A DNA stretch of 64,000 bases, from contig JAKASR010000015.1 of assembly GCA_021818955.1 (NCBI GenBank), forward strand, positions 26,639 through 90,638, given 5' to 3'. Below are positions 17,167 to 27,544 of the stretch, in pieces; the stretch's first letter is position 1; every line of letters starts with the position of its first letter. Source of the DNA: Acidobacteriota bacterium. Lineage in GTDB: Bacteria; Acidobacteriota; Terriglobia; Terriglobales; SCQP01. Both the position numbers and the translations under genes were made by a program. The notes under the pieces are model-generated. The model had not been told where the DNA came from, did not search any database, and saw only the letters and a program-made list of their open reading frames with translations.

Positions 17167-17871
17167 TCAATGCTGAGTCTGTCCGGCCGCCTGCGCCGGC
17201 GCCAGTTGCCGCGCCCAGTCCGCGGCCTGCCGCACCCAATCGCGCAGTTGGCCGGCGGGGATTTTTTTGCCGGCCTGATAGATCAACAGCCATTGTCCGG
17301 CGCCATCCACCTGGGGGCGAAACTGGGATTGGGCGATCCATTGTTGCCGTGCCGGGGTGAAAAAGGCGCGCACCGCGCCGGCATCTTCGCCCTGCAGTTG
17401 GTAGAGCTGGCTGAGTTCAGGGCTGAGCTCGATATCCGTTTTATGCAAGCGTTCCGAGAGCCGGTGTAACGTGTTTTGCGCGGCCAGGTGAAAAGGCGGC
17501 AGATCGGCTTGAGGGAATTGAAAACCCGCCACGGTTTGGGAAGTATATTTCGTGACTGAGCCGGAGGCGGATTCCGGATCGGGAATTTCGGTCTGATAGG
17601 TATAAACAAACAGCACGCCCGGCAGGCCTTCCCACTCGCCTTGCATCAGGTGGGAAAAGCCGGGTTGATTGCCGGCATGGCGCCGCAGCAGCGAGTAATT
17701 GCCGCCGGCCATAGGCGGGGCGACGGCACCCAAATATTGCCAGCCCATTGCCGCAGCGAGAGCCTGCATTTGCTCGCGGGCGCGCGCTTCCTGGCGCTTG
17801 GCATGGCGCGCCCATAGGATGAGCAGCCCAGCGATTAGGGCGATTAACAGCACGGTAATGAAGGTAGCCAT
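17167..17871 (-). CDS. Single-pass membrane protein of unknown function
   Basis: 234 residues. One N-terminal membrane helix ('TVLLIALIAGLLILWARHA', about residues 5-23) is followed by a basic/Ala-rich helix and a soluble domain with aromatic residues ('GWQYLGAVAPPMAGGNYSLL', 'WEGLPGVLFVYTYQTEI'). The Ala/Gln-rich tail may be disordered. I do not recognise a family. It has a good ribosome-binding site (AGGAGAAA, 4-5 nt before the ATG) and an extended -10 promoter TGCTATAGT 34 nt upstream. It stands alone between a regulator gene on the same strand and a divergent sensor kinase. Confidence 0.7.
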   Translation of the reverse strand: MATFITVLLIALIAGLLILWARHAKRQEARAREQMQALAAAMGWQYLGAVAPPMAGGNYSLLRRHAGNQPGFSHLMQGEWEGLPGVLFVYTYQTEIPDPESASGSVTKYTSQTVAGFQFPQADLPPFHLAAQNTLHRLSERLHKTDIELSPELSQLYQLQGEDAGAVRAFFTPARQQWIAQSQFRPQVDGAGQWLLIYQAGKKIPAGQLRDWVRQAADWARQLAPAQAAGQTQH

Positions 17872-17904
17872 GGATTTCTCCTACACGCATTTCGAGTATC
17901 GCGT

Positions 17905-17913
17905 ACTATAGCA
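17905..17913 (-). promoter_or_regulatory. Extended -10 promoter TGCTATAGT
   Basis: On the minus strand TGCTATAGT (TGn plus TATAGT) lies 34 nt before the start of the membrane-protein gene. The identical 9-mer occurs at 26423-26431 (minus, before the GH3 gene) and 40142-40150 (plus). Confidence 0.5.
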
Positions 17914-17992
17914 TTCAGTCTGGCTCTCGGAAAACGGCAAAGATCCGCGGCCGGCGCCAGCAGAGGCGGCCCAGCGTAGGGGTTCGCGGCCC

Positions 17993-20161
17993 ATGATCAA
18001 TCGCAAAATTTGGGTGCTCGTCCTGAGCTTGCCGGCGATAGCCGTAACCGCCGGGGCGCAAACCGCGGCGCATCCGCTGACCAGCGCCGCGGCGATCTGG
18101 CGTCTGAAGCGGCCTCAGGCGGCGCCGCCGGTCTATTTCCGCTTGCGGGGGCAGGTGCTGGCGTATGCCCCGAGCGGGTTGGCTCAATTTCCCGTCCTGA
18201 TTCTGCGGCAGGCGAATACCGGGCTGCAAGTGCGGCTGAGCGCGCCCGTGCCTGGGCTGGCGCCCGGAAACCTGGTGCAGGTCCGGGGCTCGCAGATCGA
18301 AACCTTCCCGCATCCGCATGTCATCGCCTCCGGCATAAAAATCCTCGGGCAGGCGCCTTTGCCGGCCGCCAGTTCAGTGGCTTTGGACGATTTGCGTTAT
18401 GGCATGCTGGACGGCCGATGGGCGCGGCTGCAGGGGGTGGCCGTACGGGTTGAGCTCAAGCGCGGCGGCACGCGATTGATTCTGATGAAAGACGGAGTAG
18501 CCGGCCGGGTATGGCTGGCGGGACCCTGGATGGAACGGCCGCAAAGACTCATCGGCGCGCGGGTAAGCGTGCGGGGCGGGGTGCTGTGCCGCTGGCAGGC
18601 GGATCACTGGGTGACAGACCTGATTTCGACGCCGGCCAATCTGGCCGTCATTACTCCGGGACCCGCCGATCCATTCAGCTTGCCGGTGATGCCGCTATCC
18701 CGGGTAGATCAGCAGTTGCGGTCTTTTCCGCGGCTGATTCACGTACACGGCGTTGCCACCGTGCAGCAGCCCTGGGGCGCGGTCACGATTCAATCGGGGA
18801 ACCGGGGTTTATATCTGCGGGGTTACCATCTGCCGCGGCTCAACCCTTGCCAGCAAGTGGAGGCGGCAGGATTTCCAATCTCCTCCGGGTCCACCGTCAT
18901 CCTGCAAGACGCGATGCTGCGGCCGGGGGCGGCGGTAAAATGCCCGGCGCCGATCCGGGTACTCGCCGGCGAGCGGCTGAACCCGGCCTGGTACGACCGG
19001 CGGCTGGAAGTTTCCGGCAAATTGTACGCGCTTCATCTCACGCCCCAGCATCGGGCGCAATCGCTGTCCCTGCTTGCCGGGAACCGCATGTTTTATGTGG
19101 AATTCGCCTGGCCCGGCGCCCGCGCCTGGGCATCGAAACTGCTACCCGGCATGGGCTTGCGCGTGCGCGGCGCTTATTACGCCACCCTCTATGCGGGGCA
19201 ACCCGAGCTGGCGCTGTATCCCGGGCGGGCGGCCGACATTCAGATTCTGTCTTATCCGCCGTGGTGGACCGCAACCCGGCAGCGCTGGCTGCTGGCGCTG
19301 CTTGTGCTGGCGATGCTATTGGCCTTCGGCGGAGCGATGGTTTACAAAATCCAGGTCCGGCGCATTGGCCGCCTGGTGGAAATCCGCACTCGCGAGCAGC
19401 GTGAACTGGAAAAGCAACTGCAGCAAGCGCGGCACATGGAAGCCCTGGGCCGCTTGACCGCGGGCGTGGCGCACGATTTCAACAACATATTGACCATTAT
19501 TCTCGGGCGCACCGAACTGCTGCTGGCGAAAGCCGGCAATGGGGAAACCCTGCAACAGTTGCAAATCATCTCCGATTCGGGCCAGCGCGCCGCCCGGCTG
19601 ACGCGCCAGTTACTGGCCTATGGACGCCGCCAGGCGCTGCAACTGGAGAGCGTGAACCTCAATAGCGTGGTCAGAGGCATGGGCGACATGTTGCGGGCGC
19701 TGATGGGAGAAGCGGTGCGGGTCGAGCTGCGGCTGGCGCCGCAACTCGATCCCGTCATGGCCGATGCCGGACAGATCAGCCAGGTGATTATGAATCTGGC
19801 CGCCAATGCCCTGGATGCGATGCCCCAGGGCGGGGTATTGGAAATTGAGACGGCCAATTGCCAATTATCTGCCACCGAGGCGGCGCTATACGGTTCGCTG
19901 GCGCCCGGGCACTACGTCCGGCTCAGCTTTCGCGACAATGGCGTGGGCATGCCGCCGCAGATTCGCGACCACGTCTTCGAGCCTTTCTTCACGACCAAAG
20001 GCGAAGGGCAGGGAACCGGGCTGGGCCTGGCCAGCGCCTATGGCATCATCAGCCAATCGCAAGGCGGCATCCGGGTCGAAAGCGCCGTCGGCCGCGGCAC
20101 GGTGTTTCATATCGTTTTGCCGCGCGCCGCCAGCGCCAGCGCCGCCCGGCACGGCGCCTGA
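17993..20161 (+). CDS. Membrane sensor histidine kinase with large periplasmic domain
   Basis: 722 residues. Signal segment at residues 5-22 and a membrane helix at about 425-447 ('[19 protein letters not shown]') enclose about 400 periplasmic residues with repeating beta-rich modules ('[10 protein letters not shown]', '[18 protein letters not shown]'), probably OB-like sensor domains. Inside the cell follow a short coiled coil, phosphoacceptor '[20 protein letters not shown]', N-box '[17 protein letters not shown]', G1 '[12 protein letters not shown]' and G2 '[19 protein letters not shown]'. The AHDFNN motif places it with hybrid-type kinases, though there is no receiver domain and no response regulator gene next to it. 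It converges with the CheB-CheR fusion gene. Confidence 0.9.
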   Translation: MINRKIWVLVLSLPAIAVTAGAQTAAHPLTSAAAIWRLKRPQAAPPVYFRLRGQVLAYAPSGLAQFPVLILRQANTGLQVRLSAPVPGLAPGNLVQVRGSQIETFPHPHVIASGIKILGQAPLPAASSVALDDLRYGMLDGRWARLQGVAVRVELKRGGTRLILMKDGVAGRVWLAGPWMERPQRLIGARVSVRGGVLCRWQADHWVTDLISTPANLAVITPGPADPFSLPVMPLSRVDQQLRSFPRLIHVHGVATVQQPWGAVTIQSGNRGLYLRGYHLPRLNPCQQVEAAGFPISSGSTVILQDAMLRPGAAVKCPAPIRVLAGERLNPAWYDRRLEVSGKLYALHLTPQHRAQSLSLLAGNRMFYVEFAWPGARAWASKLLPGMGLRVRGAYYATLYAGQPELALYPGRAADIQILSYPPWWTATRQRWLLALLVLAMLLAFGGAMVYKIQVRRIGRLVEIRTREQRELEKQLQQARHMEALGRLTAGVAHDFNNILTIILGRTELLLAKAGNGETLQQLQIISDSGQRAARLTRQLLAYGRRQALQLESVNLNSVVRGMGDMLRALMGEAVRVELRLAPQLDPVMADAGQISQVIMNLAANALDAMPQGGVLEIETANCQLSATEAALYGSLAPGHYVRLSFRDNGVGMPPQIRDHVFEPFFTTKGEGQGTGLGLASAYGIISQSQGGIRVESAVGRGTVFHIVLPRAASASAARHGA

Positions 20162-20220
20162 GCCGCCAGCGCGCGCAGCCAAGCCGCGGCACGGCCGCAA
20201 ACCCTAGACGACCACTGTTT

Positions 20221-23200
20221 TTACACGCCCGGTCCGCTTTCCCACGGCGCGCCGCTGGGCAGGAAAATAATATACATCCGCCCCCGGCTGGGGAAGCTGC
20301 GGCAGACCCGCACCCGAATCGAGCCGCGATATTTTTCCACAATCTGCCGGGTCAGCCACAAGCGCACGCCCGCCGCCTGCGCCCCCGAGTGCGTGAGCAT
20401 GGGTTCGAAGATGCGGGCTTCCTCCTCGTTGTAGGGCGTAGAGGCGTTATCCACGATGCGAATGCGGACCCCGAGGCGGGCGGGGTTGGCCCAATCGCGT
20501 CCATCCCGCACGCGCAGGTGCATGGCGCCGTGCTCGTCCAGCAAGCGCTCCTCGGCGGCCAGCAGGTTGGCGAGAGCCTGGGTCAATTCGTCGGGCGAAG
20601 CCTGCACGGTGCGCTCGCCCCTGAAATCGCTTCGGACCTCGATGCGCCGGCTGGCATAGCGGTTGGAGAGCAGCCCGATGGCCCGCAGCAGCGCGTCGGC
20701 GGGGCGCATATCCATGACCGGCGCGCGGGTCTGATAGAGGCTGAGAATTTCGCGGATGATTTGCGTCAACTGCGACATCTCGTGCCGCATGATTTCGACG
20801 TAGTTCCACGCTTTTTGATCGGCCGAGCCGAGGTGCTCGCCCAGCAGGAACAGGCTCTGGGTCAAGGCATTCAGCGGAGTATTGATTTCGTGCGCCAGCA
20901 CCGAAGTTAACGACCCGGCCGCCCAGATGCGCTCGGCGGCCAGCAACGAGCGCAGCGTTTCTTCGCTCTCGGTCACGTCTTCCATCATGATCAGCAACAG
21001 GCTGGGCTGCGCCGCCCACAACCGCTGGGCATTCATCCGGAGTTTGCGCCAGCCCCGCGGGGTCGCCTGCTCCACTTCCAGGCCCATGACCGGCAGGCCG
21101 GCGCGGAGCGCCTGCCGCAGGGCCTCGCGCACCGGCGGAACGCCGGCCCGGCTGCCGTGGGCTTCCCAGAAGCTGCGGCCCCGAACCGGCATCCCGTACA
21201 GGCGGTCGCAGGCTTTGTTCGCGGCGACAATCTTGAAATTTTCGTTCAGCACCAGCAGCGGCTCGCGCATGGTATTGATGATGGCCTTGGTCAGATTCAA
21301 CGAATGGCGCAGGCGGTTTTGCTCGCGCTTGAGCGCGTCCACGTCCAGCAGGCTGAGCACCAGCCCTTCGGTTTCGTTCTCGCTGGTGCGGTAGGGCGCC
21401 AGCCGCAGGCGCAGCCAGTGGCCTTCGTTATCGCGTAGATCCTTTTCCTGCAGCGCGCCGTGCGTGAGCACGTCCACCATCAACTGGTTCAGGCCGGTCA
21501 TTTCCAGGTGGGGCCGCAGGTCGGCCAGCCGGCGGCCGATATCGGCGGGGAGGAGGCGAAAGATGCGCTCCGCCGCCGGGGTGGCGCGCCGCACCCGCAA
21601 TTCGCGGTCGAGCATCAGAATCGGAATCTCCACCGCGTTCAGCAGATTATTCAGGTCATTGTTGGTCTGGTGCTGCTCGATTACCCGGCGCCGCAGTTCC
21701 TCGTTGACCGTGTTCAGCTCTTCATTCGCCGACTGCAGTTCCTCTTTGGAGGTTTCCAGCTCTTCATTCGTGCTCTGCAATGCTTCATTGGCGGAGGCGA
21801 TTTCCTCATTGGCGGCCTGAAATTCCTGGCGGGTGGATTCCCGCTCTTCAACCAGCGAGCGCAGGGTCTTCTGCGCCGCCGCCAGGCTTTGGCGCAGCCG
21901 CGGCAGCTCGCGATGGTTATCTTTGCCGGCGGCGGCGGCTTGGGGCCGCTCGGGTCCCGGCAGTTCGCGGAACAAAACCTGAAACAGCGGTTGGCGGGGA
22001 TGCCCGGCTTGCAGCGGCAGCACCTCCAGGGCGAAATGCCGTGGCCGGCCCCGGCGCAGGATTTGCACCCGCGGCTGGAGCACCGGCGCCCGCCTTTGCG
22101 CCGCCTGGCGCACGGCGCGGCGAATATAGGCGGCCAGCTCGTCCGGCACCATTTTCAGCAAGTTCATGCTCGCCGGTCCGGCGGCGGGCGCGAGGAAAGC
22201 GTGGGTATCGCCCCGGAGGTGCAAGATCACAAAATCGGAATCGATAATCACCCCGGGTGGGGTAAAACGCTCCAGCACCTGCCGTTCGGCTTCCGCCAAG
22301 ACTGGTTCCGTGCTGCCTGGATTGCGGATTTTCGCTGCGGCGTGTCCCGGTTCGGCAAAAAACGGGCGCGCCGGCTGCAGCGGCACGATGCCGCTGGCGG
22401 AACTGGTGCGGGTATAAAGTTTGGCCTTGCGGTCGAGCGCCGCGAACAGGCCCGGCACCGAGCCGGCGCTCTCGGAACTGCCCAGCAGCAGCATGCCATT
22501 CGGGCGCAGCGCATAATGCAACAACGGGAAAATGCGCCGCTGCAGCGGCGGTTCCATGTAGATCAGCACATTGCGGCAACTGATTAGATCGAGATGGGAA
22601 AAGGGGGGTTCGCGCAGTACATTATGACGGGCGAATATGCAGGCGTCGCGGATGATTTTGCTGATCCGATAGCCGTGTTCCTCCTTGATAAAGAAGCGCT
22701 GCAGGCGTTCCGGACTGACGTCGTGGACGATGTCGGCCGGATAGCGCCCTTGGCGGGCGCGGGCAATGGCGGCTTCGCTCAGATCGGTGCCGAAGAACTG
22801 CAGCGGAACATGCGGTTGCACCGCCGATAAATATTCGAACCAGCAGATGGCCAGCGAATAGGTCTCTTCGCCGCCGGAGCAGCCCAGCGACCAGACCCGG
22901 ATCGGCTGGCCGGCGGCGTGATCGCGGAGAAGGCGCGGGAAAGCTTCGCGTTGCAGCAGCTCGAACACCTCCGCATCGCGGAAAAAATGGGTGGCCGGAA
23001 TCAGCAGGTCGCCGGCCAGGCGGCGGGCTTCTTCCGGCGAGCCTTGCAGCAGGCGGATATAGTCGTCCAGGTTTTCGAATTTGAGCAGCGCCATGCGGCG
23101 CGAAATGCGGCGGTGGATGGTGTTGGAGCGGTATTGGGTGAAATCCATCCCGGTATGGCGCAGCAGCAGGTTGAGGATGGTGGTTTGCGGCTGGAGGCTT

Positions 23201-23895
23201 TCTTCCCCGGCGCCGGTTTGCGGCTGGAGGGCAAGCCAATGCGGATGGCGCGCCAGCCGGGTCAGTTCCCTGGCGATTTCGGAGGGCTCCAGCACGAAAT
23301 CGGCGCAGCCGGCGGCGATGGCATTGCGCGGCATGTCTTCGAACTGCGCCGAAAACGTGTTTTGCGCGAACGTGATGCCGCCGACGCCTTTGATCGCGCC
23401 CAGCCCCAGCGTGCCATCCGTGGCCGTGCCGGAAAGCACCACGCCGATCACGCCGCCATCCTCGCGCTCTTCCGCCAGCGAGAGCATGAACGTATCAATC
23501 GGCATGTAATGGCCGCTGGCGCGAGCTTCCAGACGCAGCCGGCCTTTGCTCAACCGCATGCTCTTATTCGGCGGCAGAATATAGACGTGATCGGGTTCGG
23601 GCCGGGTGCCGTCCTGGGCTGCTTCGACCGGCATCCAGGTGGCGCGGCGCAGCAGCTCGGGCAACAGGCTTTGGTGCTTGGGGTCCAGGTGTTGCAACAG
23701 CACGAAAGCGAATCCGGTGCTCTCCGGCAGGCTTTGCAGCATTTGTTGGAAAGCCTGCCGGCCGCCGGCCGAGGCGCCCACCGCGACCAGCTTCGGCGGC
23801 GCGGCCTCAACGGAGATGGCCTTTACCGCGCGCGCAACGGTCCCCTTGCCGTTGCCGCTTGCGTGGGCCGGTTTTTTTTCTGAAGCGCCCCTCAT
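20221..23895 (-). CDS. CheB-CheR-PAS-histidine kinase fusion protein
   Basis: 1224 residues. Residues about 35-225: CheB methylesterase with intact triad (Ser in 'VGASAGG', His in 'LLQHLDPKH', Asp in 'SGTATDGTLGL'). About 235-500: CheR methyltransferase with SAM site 'VWSLGCSGGEETYSLAICWF' and 'FSHLDLISCRNVLIYM'. About 690-760: coiled coil of repeated 'ANEEL' units. Then two PAS-type domains and a kinase module with 'VLAHEINTPLNALTQSL'. The ATP-binding domain is degenerate: the N-box reads 'ANLLAAEE', G1 reads 'IVDNASTPY' without glycines, and G2 lacks the GxGLGL pattern. No chemoreceptor or CheA gene is in the window, so it probably serves a signalling route other than flagellar chemotaxis. 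Confidence 0.92.
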   Translation of the reverse strand: MRGASEKKPAHASGNGKGTVARAVKAISVEAAPPKLVAVGASAGGRQAFQQMLQSLPESTGFAFVLLQHLDPKHQSLLPELLRRATWMPVEAAQDGTRPEPDHVYILPPNKSMRLSKGRLRLEARASGHYMPIDTFMLSLAEEREDGGVIGVVLSGTATDGTLGLGAIKGVGGITFAQNTFSAQFEDMPRNAIAAGCADFVLEPSEIARELTRLARHPHWLALQPQTGAGEESLQPQTTILNLLLRHTGMDFTQYRSNTIHRRISRRMALLKFENLDDYIRLLQGSPEEARRLAGDLLIPATHFFRDAEVFELLQREAFPRLLRDHAAGQPIRVWSLGCSGGEETYSLAICWFEYLSAVQPHVPLQFFGTDLSEAAIARARQGRYPADIVHDVSPERLQRFFIKEEHGYRISKIIRDACIFARHNVLREPPFSHLDLISCRNVLIYMEPPLQRRIFPLLHYALRPNGMLLLGSSESAGSVPGLFAALDRKAKLYTRTSSASGIVPLQPARPFFAEPGHAAAKIRNPGSTEPVLAEAERQVLERFTPPGVIIDSDFVILHLRGDTHAFLAPAAGPASMNLLKMVPDELAAYIRRAVRQAAQRRAPVLQPRVQILRRGRPRHFALEVLPLQAGHPRQPLFQVLFRELPGPERPQAAAAGKDNHRELPRLRQSLAAAQKTLRSLVEERESTRQEFQAANEEIASANEALQSTNEELETSKEELQSANEELNTVNEELRRRVIEQHQTNNDLNNLLNAVEIPILMLDRELRVRRATPAAERIFRLLPADIGRRLADLRPHLEMTGLNQLMVDVLTHGALQEKDLRDNEGHWLRLRLAPYRTSENETEGLVLSLLDVDALKREQNRLRHSLNLTKAIINTMREPLLVLNENFKIVAANKACDRLYGMPVRGRSFWEAHGSRAGVPPVREALRQALRAGLPVMGLEVEQATPRGWRKLRMNAQRLWAAQPSLLLIMMEDVTESEETLRSLLAAERIWAAGSLTSVLAHEINTPLNALTQSLFLLGEHLGSADQKAWNYVEIMRHEMSQLTQIIREILSLYQTRAPVMDMRPADALLRAIGLLSNRYASRRIEVRSDFRGERTVQASPDELTQALANLLAAEERLLDEHGAMHLRVRDGRDWANPARLGVRIRIVDNASTPYNEEEARIFEPMLTHSGAQAAGVRLWLTRQIVEKYRGSIRVRVCRSFPSRGRMYIIFLPSGAPWESGPGV

Positions 23896-23951
23896 AGGCG
23901 GCCTGCCGCGCTCGCATGGGGCCGGTGTGGTGTTCCGGCCCTGCTTATGAG

Positions 23952-26345
23952 TTAGCGGGTTACATCCAGCGCTACGCTTTGAGTTTGCGCCGAACTGGGG
24001 CCGACTTCAAGATCATACCAGCCGGGTTCGACCGTGCGTTGCATCCGCAGATCGAGGATGCTGAAAGAAGCCGCATGAATCGGAAATTGCACCCGGCGCG
24101 TTTCGCCCGGCGCAAGCCGCACCCGGCGAAAGCCGCGCAACTCCAATACCGGCTGCACTACGGGCGAGACGCGTTGATGGAGATAGTATTCCACCACGGC
24201 AGCGCCGGCCCGAGTGCCGGTGTTGGTGACGTCAACGCTGAGCGTTGCCCGGCCTCCGCGCGGAATCGCCGCGGGCGTGACCTGCAAATGATGGTAGGCA
24301 AAGGTGGTGTAGCTCAAGCCAAAGCCGAAGGGAAATAACGGCCCATTTTTCGTGAACTCGTATTTGCGGAACAGCGAGGGTTTGTGGTTGTAATAATCGG
24401 GCAGCGCGCCCGCCGAGCGCGGCACGCTGATGGGCAGCTTGCCGCCGGGATTGATTTTGCCGAATACCGCTTCCGCTACCGCCGTGCCGCCCTGCTCGCC
24501 CGGATACCAGGCTTCCAAAATGGCCGGGACATGGGCGGCAATCCAGCGGATGGCGAGCGGTCGTCCATTCACCAGCACGACCGCCGTGGGTTTGCCCGCC
24601 GCCATCACTTTCCGCACCAGCTCCCCTTGCGGCGCCAGCAGGCCTAAATGCGTGAGGTCGCCGCGATGGATATCCGACCAAGCCTCGCGATCGGTGGTTT
24701 CGTTGTCGCCCACCACCAGCACCACCGCATCCGCCCGGCGCGCCAGCGCGGCCGCCTGTCGGATGGCGGCTTCCTGCGAGCCGGGGGCGGGACGAGTCAC
24801 GTGATTGGCATAGAAGCCGGCCCAGCCGGCGGGCGTGTTGGTGATACGGCAGCCGGGGGCGTAGAGCACGCGGACATGAGCCGCCGCCGCCAGTTTGCGG
24901 ATGCCCTCCAGAATGCTGATCTGATGTCCGGGGCCGGGATCGCGGCTGTAGCCGCCCAGCACCACCGGCGCGGCATTGGGGCCAATGACCGCCAAGGTAT
25001 GGAGGCGGCGGAGGTGGAAAGGCAAGATTCCGCCCCGATTTTTTAATAACGTGATGCCCTCTTCCGCGGCGCGCAGCGCCAGCCGCCGGTGCGCCAGGCT
25101 GTTCATGACGCGGGCCGCATAGCGGGGGTCGGTGTAGGGATGGTCGAAGAGTCCCAGGCGGAATTTTGCTCGTAAAACCCGGCGCACCGCGCGGTTGATG
25201 GCGCGCATCGGCACGCGTCCGGATTGCGCTTGCGGCAGCAGCGTGGCGAAAATGCCGGCGCCCAGTTCGTAATCCAAGCCCGCCCGCAGCGCTTCCCGCG
25301 CCGCCTGCGCTGGTGTGGCGGCGACGTGTTGCTCGGTAATCAGCGTGTTCAATCCGCCGCCATCGGAAGTGACATAACCGCGAAAACCCCAGCGCTGCCG
25401 CAGTTCCCGCGTCAGGAGCCAATAGTTTTCGCCGGAAGGGACGCCGTCGATTTCGTTATACGACGCCATGATGCTGCCGACGCGCCCGCGCTCGACGGCC
25501 ACTTTGAAGGGCAGCAGAAACTCCTGGCGCAGGGTGCGTTCTCCCAGCGAGGCGGGAGCGGTGTTGCGGCCGCCTTCCGGCTGGCCGTGGGCGGCGAAAT
25601 GCTTGGCGGTGGCCAGCACATGATGGCGATTGATGCGGTCATGCCGGCCCTGCAAGCCTTGCACCTCGGCCAAGCCCATGCGCGACACCAGATAGGGATC
25701 CTCGCCGAAAGTCTCTTCGGTTCGTCCCCAGCGCGGCTCGCGGCCTAAATCGAGGTCGGGAGCAAATACCTGGTCCACCCCTTCCGAGCGGGCTTCGTCG
25801 CCGGCGGCGCGGTAGATTTGCCGCACCAGACGCGGGTCCCAGGTCGAAGCCAGGCCCAGCGGGTTGGGGAAGCTGGTGGCGTCGTATTGCATGAAGCCAT
25901 GCAGCGCTTCGCCGAATTCCAGGACCGGAATGCCCAGCCGCGTTTTTTCGATTTGATATCGCTGCAGGGCATTGCGCAAAATCGCCGTGCGGCGCGGGCC
26001 GAGCTGATTGTGGAGGCGGAACAGTTCCCGCAGGGCCTGTTCGCCGCTGGCGGCGGTAAACGTTCCGGTCGTATCCAGCAGGTTCACCTGCCGGCGCAGC
26101 GGCCGGCCGGGACGCAACGCCATGGTCAACTGCCCGATTTTTTCCTCCAGCGTCATCCGGCGCATCAGGTCGGCGACGCGGCGATGAATCGAAAGCCGCG
26201 GATTTTTATAAGCCGGCATCGGGCTGGCGGTGCTTGCCGTGGCCCGCCCCGCCCGGGCTGCCGCGTTCCGCCGGGGCGTTTGCGCCCGCGCGGCGCCGAG
26301 AATCAGCAACAGGCCAAGCAGGAATCGAAACTGGAGTTTTGGCAT
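23952..26345 (-). CDS. Glycoside hydrolase family 3 beta-glucosidase/xylosidase, exported
   Basis: 797 residues. Signal peptide at residues 1-22 ('FRFLLGLLLILGAARAQ'). The GH3 N-terminal barrel has 'PDLDLGREPRWGRTEETFGE' near residue 195, 'LATAKHFAAHGQPEGG' near 245, and the nucleophile region 'GYVTSDGGGLNTL' near 335. A C-terminal alpha/beta sandwich ('AVIGPNAAPVVLGGYSRDPG') and fibronectin III-like domain ('VSVDVTNTGTRAGAAVVEYY' region) follow, the standard three-domain layout. It removes terminal beta-linked sugars from oligosaccharides in the periplasm or outside. The promoter TGCTATAGT lies 78 nt upstream. Exact sugar specificity cannot be read. Confidence 0.93.
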   Translation of the reverse strand: MPKLQFRFLLGLLLILGAARAQTPRRNAAARAGRATASTASPMPAYKNPRLSIHRRVADLMRRMTLEEKIGQLTMALRPGRPLRRQVNLLDTTGTFTAASGEQALRELFRLHNQLGPRRTAILRNALQRYQIEKTRLGIPVLEFGEALHGFMQYDATSFPNPLGLASTWDPRLVRQIYRAAGDEARSEGVDQVFAPDLDLGREPRWGRTEETFGEDPYLVSRMGLAEVQGLQGRHDRINRHHVLATAKHFAAHGQPEGGRNTAPASLGERTLRQEFLLPFKVAVERGRVGSIMASYNEIDGVPSGENYWLLTRELRQRWGFRGYVTSDGGGLNTLITEQHVAATPAQAAREALRAGLDYELGAGIFATLLPQAQSGRVPMRAINRAVRRVLRAKFRLGLFDHPYTDPRYAARVMNSLAHRRLALRAAEEGITLLKNRGGILPFHLRRLHTLAVIGPNAAPVVLGGYSRDPGPGHQISILEGIRKLAAAAHVRVLYAPGCRITNTPAGWAGFYANHVTRPAPGSQEAAIRQAAALARRADAVVLVVGDNETTDREAWSDIHRGDLTHLGLLAPQGELVRKVMAAGKPTAVVLVNGRPLAIRWIAAHVPAILEAWYPGEQGGTAVAEAVFGKINPGGKLPISVPRSAGALPDYYNHKPSLFRKYEFTKNGPLFPFGFGLSYTTFAYHHLQVTPAAIPRGGRATLSVDVTNTGTRAGAAVVEYYLHQRVSPVVQPVLELRGFRRVRLAPGETRRVQFPIHAASFSILDLRMQRTVEPGWYDLEVGPSSAQTQSVALDVTR

Positions 26346-26422
26346 GGTTTTGCCTTTTGGAAAAACGGCTGTAATTTTCCGCGGCAGCGCGAGATGACCT
26401 CGCGCAAGTGCTCATGCCCGGC

Positions 26423-26431
26423 ACTATAGCA
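26423..26431 (-). promoter_or_regulatory. Extended -10 promoter TGCTATAGT for the GH3 gene
   Basis: Minus-strand TGCTATAGT about 78 nt before the GH3 start codon; same 9-mer as at 17905-17913 and 40142-40150. No -35 consensus is visible, as is common with extended -10 promoters. Confidence 0.5.
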
Positions 26432-26490
26432 TGTTCCGGAACGAGCCCTGCTCGTCCGCGCTTGCATTTTTGGTTGGTGGAATCCGGCGG

Positions 26491-27396
26491 CTATATCGAC
26501 GCGATCGAACTCAGCACGTTTTCCCGCTGCGCCCGCACCGGCGCTTCCTCGATGCTGACCACCCGCCAGGTATTTTTTTGTTTCAGCAGGCGCTTGACCA
26601 GGGCGGTATGCAAGGCGTGGCCGGCCTTGTCGGCATGGACGCGTCCCAACATCGGCATGCCCAGTAACGCCAGGTCGCCAATCAGGTCGAGCATTTTATG
26701 CCGCACGAATTCATCCTCGAAGCGCAGCGGCCCGTTGACCACCCGCCGTTCGTCCAGCACGACGGCATTTTCATAGCCGCCGCCGCGAATCAGGCCTTGC
26801 CGCCGCATCGCCGCGACATCGCGCAGAAACCCGAACGTGCGCGCCGGAGCCAGCTCGCGGCGGAAATTTGCCGGGGTCAAATCCAGCTCGAAGCGCTGGC
26901 GCCCGATCGCCGGATGCGGGAAGTTGATCTCATAGCAGAGCTGCCAGCCGGAACCAGGATAGACGCCGATGAATTTGCCCCCCTCCTCCAGTTCCAGCGG
27001 TTCAACGATTTTCAGGTAATGGCGCGCGCGCAACTGCTGGCGAGGCTGCGCCTGGTCCAGCATTTCAATGTAGGGCTGGGCGCTGCCGTCGAGAATCGGC
27101 AATTCCAGATTATCGATTTCAACCGTAACATTATCGATGCCGCAACCGGTTAAGGCCGCCAGCAGGTGCTCCGTTGTGGAAATGAACACGCCTTTTTTCA
27201 TCAGGCTGGTCGCATAGCTGACGCGGGCTATATTGGCTGCGGCGGCTTCCACTCGAAACCCTTCCAGATCGCTGCGCCGGAATTCAATCCCTTGGTTGGG
27301 CGCTCCCGGTTTCAGCCGCAGCTTGACCGGCGACCCGCTGTGCAAGCCCACGCCGCTGGTTTCAATCGCATGCCGGATGGTGGTTTGTCGGGGCAT
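26491..27396 (-). CDS. lpxC: UDP-3-O-acyl-N-acetylglucosamine deacetylase
   Basis: 301 residues from the ATG at 27396 ('MPRQTTIRHAIETSGVGLHS'); a longer frame to 27438 adds 14 unrelated residues. Committed step of lipid A synthesis, cytosolic zinc enzyme. Zinc ligands: His in 'STTEHLLAALTGCGIDNV' and the pair in 'VRHKMLDLIGDLALLG'; the catalytic-base region 'ELPILDGSAQPYIEML' and C-terminal 'GHALHTALVKRLL' are also in place. Shows that the host has an LPS-type outer membrane. Monocistronic as far as the window shows. Confidence 0.96.
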   Translation of the reverse strand: MPRQTTIRHAIETSGVGLHSGSPVKLRLKPGAPNQGIEFRRSDLEGFRVEAAAANIARVSYATSLMKKGVFISTTEHLLAALTGCGIDNVTVEIDNLELPILDGSAQPYIEMLDQAQPRQQLRARHYLKIVEPLELEEGGKFIGVYPGSGWQLCYEINFPHPAIGRQRFELDLTPANFRRELAPARTFGFLRDVAAMRRQGLIRGGGYENAVVLDERRVVNGPLRFEDEFVRHKMLDLIGDLALLGMPMLGRVHADKAGHALHTALVKRLLKQKNTWRVVSIEEAPVRAQRENVLSSIASI

Positions 27397-27544
27397 TGGG
27401 ACATCATGCCATGAACGCTGGATTTTCAGTAAATGCAATCTATTCTTTTAGTTGCAAACTAGAGACCGGGGTTGCGCCGTGGCTTTATTGCCACAATTTA
27501 CGGCCAATCTATGTGGTTTTGGACACGGCGAAATCGCTTAACAT

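Noticed and set aside
16646..17360. Plus-strand frames in the gap before the membrane protein gene
   Set aside because: They are GC-driven open frames without conserved motifs, and the longest runs antisense into the membrane protein gene.
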